From positions 1-46,385 of the forward strand of contig SFLS01000006.1 in assembly GCA_004554485.1 (NCBI GenBank): a stretch of DNA of 46,385 nucleotides. The letters run 5' to 3'. Source of the stretch: Oscillospiraceae bacterium. Lineage in GTDB: Bacteria; Bacillota; Clostridia; Oscillospirales; Ruminococcaceae. Numbering within the stretch: the stretch's first letter is position 1; each line of letters starts with the position of its first letter. The notes beneath the pieces are model-generated. The model was not told the origin of the DNA and searched no databases. It saw only the letters and a list, made by a program, of their open reading frames with translations. This document shows, in pieces, positions 42,667-46,385 of this stretch. The position numbers and the translations under genes were made by a program.

Positions 42667-43608
42667 TCAGGGCTCCCTGTCCAGGTAGGCCGCCCCGATG
42701 ATCCCGGCATCACCGCCCAGGGCTGCGCGCCGGACCTCACAGGTCGGGGAGCGCCTGCCGCCGTAGCGGTTCTGCCTGACATATTCGTTCAACGGGCCGA
42801 TCAGGGCTTCGCCGGCATTGCTGACACCGCCGCCGATCAGTACCACCTCCGGCGCAAAGATATTGATAAAGTTGACCAGTCCCGCCCCCACATAGGTGAT
42901 ATACTGCTCCACCACCGCTTTGGCGGTCTCATCGCCTTCCCCGGCACATACAAACGGCGCACTGCCGTCCGCCGGGTCAAAGTGCTTCATAGCCGTTTCC
43001 GGGTGGGCCAGCTCGGCGGCATGCCGCTGGCGCAGCAGCGCCGTCGCCGAAGCATAGGCTTCCAGGCAGCCCCGCTGCCCGCAGGTACACGGCTCCCCGC
43101 CGAAGATCAAGGTGGTATGGCCCAGCTCGGTCCCGGGGCCGAGATCCCCTTCGTATACCTTGCCGTTCAGCACCACGCCGCCGCCCACGCCGGTCCCCAG
43201 CGTGATCATCACGGCGCTTTTGGCGCCTTTGGCGGCGCCGGCGATCACTTCGCCCAAAGCGGCGCAGTTGGCATCATTGGAAAGCCGCACCGGCACGCCC
43301 AGCTCCTGCTGCAGCTCCTCGCACAGCGGGACGTTTTTCCAGCCCAGGTTGTTGGCATAGACCACCATCCCCTGTCGGGCCAGACAGTAGCCCGGCGCGC
43401 CGATCCCTACGCTGATGCAGTCCTGCAGGGTGATCCCGGCTTTTTTTACTGCCTCTTTGACACAGCAGGCGATATCGTAGATCACATCGTCCAGCATCCG
43501 CTGCGGTCTTGTTTTTACCGTCGCCCGCGCTACGATCTCCATATTGCCGTTTACCACGCCGACCGCCACATTGGTACCGCCCAGGTCGATTCCTACACGA
43601 TATTCCAT
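42667..43608 (-). CDS. glk: ROK-family glucokinase
   Basis: 313 aa. The N-terminal phosphate loop VGIDLGGTNVAVGVV, the TLGTGVGGGVVLNG phosphate-2 region, the sugar-binding ELGHTTL and the zinc motif CTCGQRGCLEAYAS identify a ROK sugar kinase; the nearest call is glucokinase making glucose-6-phosphate. N-acetyl-sugar kinases share these motifs. The ATG at 43608 follows AAGGAGGG. Appears monocistronic, from the promoter at 43641-43669. Confidence 0.92.
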   Translation of the reverse strand: MEYRVGIDLGGTNVAVGVVNGNMEIVARATVKTRPQRMLDDVIYDIACCVKEAVKKAGITLQDCISVGIGAPGYCLARQGMVVYANNLGWKNVPLCEELQQELGVPVRLSNDANCAALGEVIAGAAKGAKSAVMITLGTGVGGGVVLNGKVYEGDLGPGTELGHTTLIFGGEPCTCGQRGCLEAYASATALLRQRHAAELAHPETAMKHFDPADGSAPFVCAGEGDETAKAVVEQYITYVGAGLVNFINIFAPEVVLIGGGVSNAGEALIGPLNEYVRQNRYGGRRSPTCEVRRAALGGDAGIIGAAYLDREP

Positions 43609-43640
43609 TTTTACACCCTCCTTGTGGGATTTCCGGCTCC

Positions 43641-43669
43641 AGTATACCGCAATTTGCCGCAAATGAAAA
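43641..43669 (-). promoter_or_regulatory. ROK kinase promoter
   Basis: TTTTCA (43664-43669), 17-bp spacer, TATACT (43641-43646). The spacer holds a direct repeat of TTGCGG. Confidence 0.65.
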
Positions 43670-43734
43670 GAAAAAACTGTCATTCCTTTTTTCGGTTTGC
43701 AAAGTACCCGCGGGCGCCGCCCACGCCCAGCATA

Positions 43735-43766
43735 TCAAAAGGCCCGCCTAAAGGCGGGCCTTTTAC
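43735..43766. terminator. Terminator after the ECF transporter gene
   Basis: Perfect 12-bp stem AAAAGGCCCGCC/GGCGGGCCTTTT with a 4-base loop. It works on either strand; the minus-strand ECF gene ends 29 bases before it. Confidence 0.9.
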
Positions 43767-43794
43767 AAACCAGGGTCAGATTAACAGAGGGGCC

Positions 43795-44337
43795 TTACAC
43801 CCGCAGCGCGCGGCGCAGCGGCGGCACCAGCAGGATGGCCAGCGCCCCGCCGATGGCGGCGGTAATAAGCTGCGGGAAGGAAAAGCTGGCGGAAAGCATC
43901 GCCGTCTGCTTTTCGTTCAGGGTCAGCACCATCGGAACCAGCCACTTGACGATGACCAGATACAGCACCGCAAATTTGGCCAAAGCGCCCGCGGCGGCTA
44001 CCAGCAGATACCCGGGGAGGCGGGTATTCTCTCCCCCGGCGATCAGGTGCCAGACCAGCACGATGACGGCGTTGCCCAGCATAATGGCCGGGACGATCTG
44101 CGGAAAGGCCGGCCCGATGCCGATGAGGAACGCGCAGACGGGGGAAAGCAGCGCCACGGCCAGTCCGCCCCACAGACCGCACAGCAGCCCGGAAGCAATC
44201 AGGATCAGGTTGACCAGCGAGCCGGTAACATACTGGCCCATCGAGCGGGTCACGAACTGCACCGCAACCAGCAGCGCCAGAAAAATTGCCGTCCGGCACA
44301 GCGTTTTCAGCTTGGAATTGGTATTGGGATTACTCAT
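43795..44337 (-). CDS. ECF transporter substrate-binding (S) component
   Basis: 180-aa integral membrane protein with about six hydrophobic segments. The opening LKTLCRTAIFLALLVAVQFV, the following GSLVNLILIASGLLCGLWGG and the Ala/Gly-rich helices are typical of S components of group II ECF importers, which take up vitamins or similar small molecules with a shared energising module encoded elsewhere. The substrate cannot be told. The ATG at 44337 follows AAGGAG. It is transcribed away from a Crp/Fnr regulator, with a perfect palindrome between the two. Confidence 0.8.
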   Translation of the reverse strand: MSNPNTNSKLKTLCRTAIFLALLVAVQFVTRSMGQYVTGSLVNLILIASGLLCGLWGGLAVALLSPVCAFLIGIGPAFPQIVPAIMLGNAVIVLVWHLIAGGENTRLPGYLLVAAAGALAKFAVLYLVIVKWLVPMVLTLNEKQTAMLSASFSFPQLITAAIGGALAILLVPPLRRALRV

Positions 44338-44392
44338 AGTTGTCTCCTTTTGGTGAAAAATGCCGTCTTTTTTGTCACATTTCAAAAAAGGC

Positions 44393-44421
44393 TTGTCTTT
44401 TATGGTGTATTATACTACACT
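44393..44421 (+). promoter_or_regulatory. Probable promoter of the Crp/Fnr gene
   Basis: TTGTCT (44393-44398), 17-bp spacer, TACACT (44416-44421). The predicted start point near 44428 places the palindrome at about +8 to +23, which suits autorepression. Confidence 0.5.
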
Positions 44422-44437
44422 AAGCGGGGAAATGATG
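44409..44437 (-). promoter_or_regulatory. ECF gene promoter, activator-dependent type
   Basis: Consensus TATAAT (44409-44414) on the minus strand but no recognisable -35 hexamer at 44432-44437. The palindrome centre falls about 41.5 bases upstream of the predicted start point. Confidence 0.65.
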
Positions 44438-44451
44438 TTGCATATGCAACA
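44436..44451. promoter_or_regulatory. Perfect 16-bp palindrome, likely Crp/Fnr operator
   Basis: TGTTGCATATGCAACA between the divergent ECF and Crp/Fnr genes. The symmetric TTGCATATGCAA core has the size of Fnr-type (TTGAT-N4-ATCAA) sites. Confidence 0.8.
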
Positions 44452-44477
44452 AACTATTCAAGGAAAGCGGTGATCCA

Positions 44478-45146
44478 ATGAAGCCCGAAGATATTCCCTC
44501 CTGCCCTCTTTTTGAAGGGATCCCCCTGCGGGAGATCCCGGATGAGCTGCGCCGGCTGCAGGCGGTGCGCCGCCCCTATGAGGCCGGCCATACCCTGCTG
44601 GCCGCCGGCAGCCCCACCGCCAGCATGGGGCTGGTGATCACCGGCGAGCTGCACGCCATCCTGCCGCTGCCGCAGGGACGCCAGCTTTTGCAAAGCCGCT
44701 TGCTGCGGGGAGATCTGTTCGGGCAGCTCCTGGCGCTGGATGACCACCGGGAAAGCCCCGTTTCGGTGGTGGCCCGCACCCCCTGCGAGGTCCTGTGGAT
44801 CCCGATGGAGCGGCTTGTCTCCGGCGATTCCGGCAGCGGCGCTGTACTGCTGCGGAATCTGACCCGTCATCTCAGCCGGGCTTACTTTGCGCTGCAGCGC
44901 CGTCTGATCTGCCTGACTCAGCCCACCCTGCGGGAGCGCCTGCTGTACTATCTGCAGACCGAGCGCCGGCAGCAGGGCAGCGATACCGTTTGGCTGCCCT
45001 TTGACCGGGCGGGACTGGCCGATTACCTGGGGGCAGACCGCAGCGCGCTGTCGCGGGTCCTTTCCGGCCTGCGCCGGGAGGGGCTTCTCACCTTCAGCCG
45101 GGAACAGCCTGCCCGCATCACCCTGCTTTGTCCCCCGGAGGATTGA
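44478..45146 (+). CDS. Crp/Fnr-family transcriptional regulator
   Basis: 222 aa: an N-terminal cyclic-nucleotide-binding-like beta barrel (about 10-125, CPLFEGIPLREIPDELRR, then GLVITGELHAIL) and a C-terminal winged helix-turn-helix (about 150-222) with recognition region LADYLGADRSALSRVLSGL, as in HcpR-like clostridial regulators. Only one cysteine is near the N-terminus, so an Fnr-type 4Fe-4S cluster is unlikely. The ATG follows AGGAAAG. It is divergent from the ECF gene. Confidence 0.9.
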   Translation: MKPEDIPSCPLFEGIPLREIPDELRRLQAVRRPYEAGHTLLAAGSPTASMGLVITGELHAILPLPQGRQLLQSRLLRGDLFGQLLALDDHRESPVSVVARTPCEVLWIPMERLVSGDSGSGAVLLRNLTRHLSRAYFALQRRLICLTQPTLRERLLYYLQTERRQQGSDTVWLPFDRAGLADYLGADRSALSRVLSGLRREGLLTFSREQPARITLLCPPED

Positions 45147-45207
45147 GGTTCCCCCTCTTTTTTCTCAATCGGCCCAAAACGGGCTTTTCTGCCGCCTGCT
45201 TTTATGC

Positions 45208-45213
45208 TATAAT
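45208..45213 (+). promoter_or_regulatory. Extended -10 promoter of the HdeD-like gene
   Basis: TATAAT preceded by TGC (extended -10); the -35 region (TTTTCT at 45185-45190, 17-bp spacer) is weak. Confidence 0.6.
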
Positions 45214-45252
45214 TCATCTGTAACCCCATTTCTTTTCAGGGAGGTTTTTATC

Positions 45253-45879
45253 GTGACTAAAAAATTTGTCTTTAATTTTTCATTATCTGCTCTCTGTTAC
45301 ATCGCGCTTGGCATCGCCCTGATCGTCTGGCCCGCCGCTTCTATCAATGTTTTCTGTTATGTGCTGGGCGGCGTCACCGCAGCCTACGGCCTGTGGCAGG
45401 TCTACCGCTTCATTTCCCACCGGGAGGAGCGGTACGCGACCCTCACGCTCCTGGTCGGCATTGTGGCGCTGGCGCTGGGCATCTGCTTCTTCGTCAAGCC
45501 GGAGCTGTTTGCCTCCATTTTGCCCTTTATCCTCGGCCTTTACCTCATTTTTGACGGAGTGGTAAAGCTGCAGGCCGCCCTCGATATCAAAAAGGAGGGC
45601 TACCAGAAGTGGGGCATTCTGCTGTTGCTGGCCGTCCTGATGATCGCCCTCGGCGTTGTCATCCTGCTCAATCCCTTCCATTCCGCCCAGGTGCTCACCG
45701 CCTTTATCGGCGCCTGCATGCTGGTGGACGGCGTGATTAACCTGTCATGCCGCGGACGTCGCTACGGACGTCGTGATGGACGCCGTAAGCGCCACGACCG
45801 ACGGCGCTACCGAGCAAAGCGACGCCCCGCAGACGGATACCCCGCCTGCCAAAGAGGAATGATCCTCCCCAGATCCTAA
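45253..45879 (+). CDS. HdeD/DUF308-family membrane protein, tail probably frameshifted
   Basis: 208 aa as read, from GTG 45253, 8-9 bases after GGGAGG. Six membrane segments form three hairpins (ALCYIALGIALIVWP, YVLGGVTAAYGLWQVYRFI and so on to TAFIGACMLVDGVINL), the layout of the HdeD/DUF308 family, whose biochemical role is unknown. After residue ~165 the reading frame becomes a 40-residue Arg-rich tail with rare CGA, AGA and GGA codons. The +2 frame from about 45748 instead gives an acidic tail (CHAADVATDVVMDAVSATTD onward, ending PAKEE) with codon use like its neighbours, ending at TGA 45860-45862. A single indel near 45745 would explain this. Confidence 0.8.
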   Translation: MTKKFVFNFSLSALCYIALGIALIVWPAASINVFCYVLGGVTAAYGLWQVYRFISHREERYATLTLLVGIVALALGICFFVKPELFASILPFILGLYLIFDGVVKLQAALDIKKEGYQKWGILLLLAVLMIALGVVILLNPFHSAQVLTAFIGACMLVDGVINLSCRGRRYGRRDGRRKRHDRRRYRAKRRPADGYPACQRGMILPRS

Positions 45880-45885
45880 AAAAGC

Positions 45886-45917
45886 ACTCCCCTTCGTATT
45901 GGGCGAAGGGGAGTTTT
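45886..45917. terminator. Bidirectional terminator
   Basis: 11-bp stem (actccccttcg 45886-45896 with cgaaggggagt 45904-45914), T-rich on both sides, between the convergent HdeD-like and oxidoreductase genes. Confidence 0.9.
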
Positions 45918-45918
45918 C

Positions 45919-46385
45919 TTATGGATTCGGGTTCTGCTGCGGGCTTTGCTGCTCCACCCGGATAGCCGCTAACCCCAGCCGCATAATCCACCGGCGGACC
46001 CAGGGCGTGTACATAAACCAGCGTTTGAGCGTTTTCAGCCACAGGCGTATGCGCAGGCCGGCCGTCGCGCGGCGGTACCGTCGGGCAATTTGTTCCTCGC
46101 TGCCGCCCGGGCGCATCGCCTCGGCCAGAGCACTGCCGCTGCGGATGGCGCTGCTGATCCCCTCGAAGGAGCTGGCGCTGATGAAACCCGCCGCCTCCCC
46201 GATCAGATAAACGCCGTCCCGCCCTGTAACAAAATCCCGCGGCCCGCGGGGCCGTACCGCCTGGCAGGCCTCGGTCTTCACCGGCTTCCCCAGCGAATAC
46301 CCCAAATATTGCTCCAGCCGTTCCTTTTGCCGCTCGTAGGCCGGCCGGCATTGCTCCGGCGCGAAGCACCCGCCGTAGATCAGGT
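45919..46385 (-). CDS. FAD-dependent oxidoreductase (geranylgeranyl reductase-like), C-terminal fragment
   Basis: The last 155 codons of a gene that continues beyond the right edge. The segment GVYLIGEAAGFISASSFEGI, followed by SSAIRSG, is the FAD-binding GD/GEAAG motif and helix typical of the geranylgeranyl reductase/FixC group of flavoproteins; a basic C-terminal helix (LRIRLWLKTLKRWF) may touch the membrane. Substrate unknown; archaeal-type lipid reduction should not be assumed for a Firmicute. It ends next to a bidirectional terminator. Confidence 0.8.
   Translation of the reverse strand, partial: LIYGGCFAPEQCRPAYERQKERLEQYLGYSLGKPVKTEACQAVRPRGPRDFVTGRDGVYLIGEAAGFISASSFEGISSAIRSGSALAEAMRPGGSEEQIARRYRRATAGLRIRLWLKTLKRWFMYTPWVRRWIMRLGLAAIRVEQQSPQQNPNP

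Noticed and set aside
45144..45190. Terminator after the Crp/Fnr gene
   Set aside because: GATTGAG/CTCAATC has a long loop and the GCCC/GGGC stem followed by TTTT is only 4-5 bp; too weak to call.

Overview
The window reads as chromosomal DNA from a GC-rich, low-oxygen Firmicute, most likely class Clostridia near Oscillospiraceae/Ruminococcaceae. The grounds are the mraZ-rsmH-ftsL-spoVD cell-wall cluster order, the ylxM-ffh-rpsP-khpA-rimM-trmD operon, a perfect CIRCE box before groESL, consensus sigma-A promoters, a meso-DAP type MurE with DapF/DapL, and strong AGGAGG ribosome binding sites. No tRNA, rRNA, CRISPR array, insertion sequence or prophage was seen.
Layout. 1-3.7 kb: a GlmS C-terminus, galE, and a MATE efflux pump with its MerR regulator behind a MerR-type 19-bp-spacer promoter. 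3.8-17.7 kb, all on the minus strand: the division and cell wall cluster mraZ-rsmH-ftsL-spoVD-murE-murF-mraY-ftsW-murG-murA-ftsQ-ftsZ. murB, murC, murD and ftsA are not in it. Its promoter carries three exactly 10-bp-spaced MraZ boxes. 17.9-21.7 kb: a coiled-coil protein, rsmD, uvrC and HPr. 21.8-25.7 kb: the SRP/ribosome maturation operon. 25.9-26.7 kb: an XRE regulator and a frameshifted partner. 26.7-28.8 kb: groESL with CIRCE. 28.9-31.5 kb, plus strand: dapF-dapL, which feeds meso-DAP to the murE step, and an HD-domain protein.
31.6-33.5 kb holds an unrecognised three-gene envelope cassette in which one ~65-residue domain occurs both as a free small protein and at the C-terminus of a multi-pass membrane protein. 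33.6-38.7 kb is a pyrimidine module: codB-codA divergent from a LacI regulator and a PreA/DHOD-like Fe-S protein, with three cre/LacI-like operators between them. 38.7-39.5 kb is a decayed membrane-protein gene.
39.5-42.6 kb is a PspA envelope-stress operon (PspA, a double zinc-ribbon membrane protein with an extreme Tyr/Asp tail, and an SPFH/zinc-ribbon protein). 42.7-46.4 kb: a ROK kinase, an ECF transporter S component divergent from a Crp/Fnr regulator with a perfect palindrome at about -41.5, an HdeD-like membrane protein with a likely frameshifted tail, and the end of an FAD oxidoreductase.
Four places (26.49, 36.44, 38.8-38.95 and 45.75 kb) look like single-base indels or stops in otherwise coherent genes. 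Either there is real gene decay or the assembly carries indel errors; raw reads would decide.
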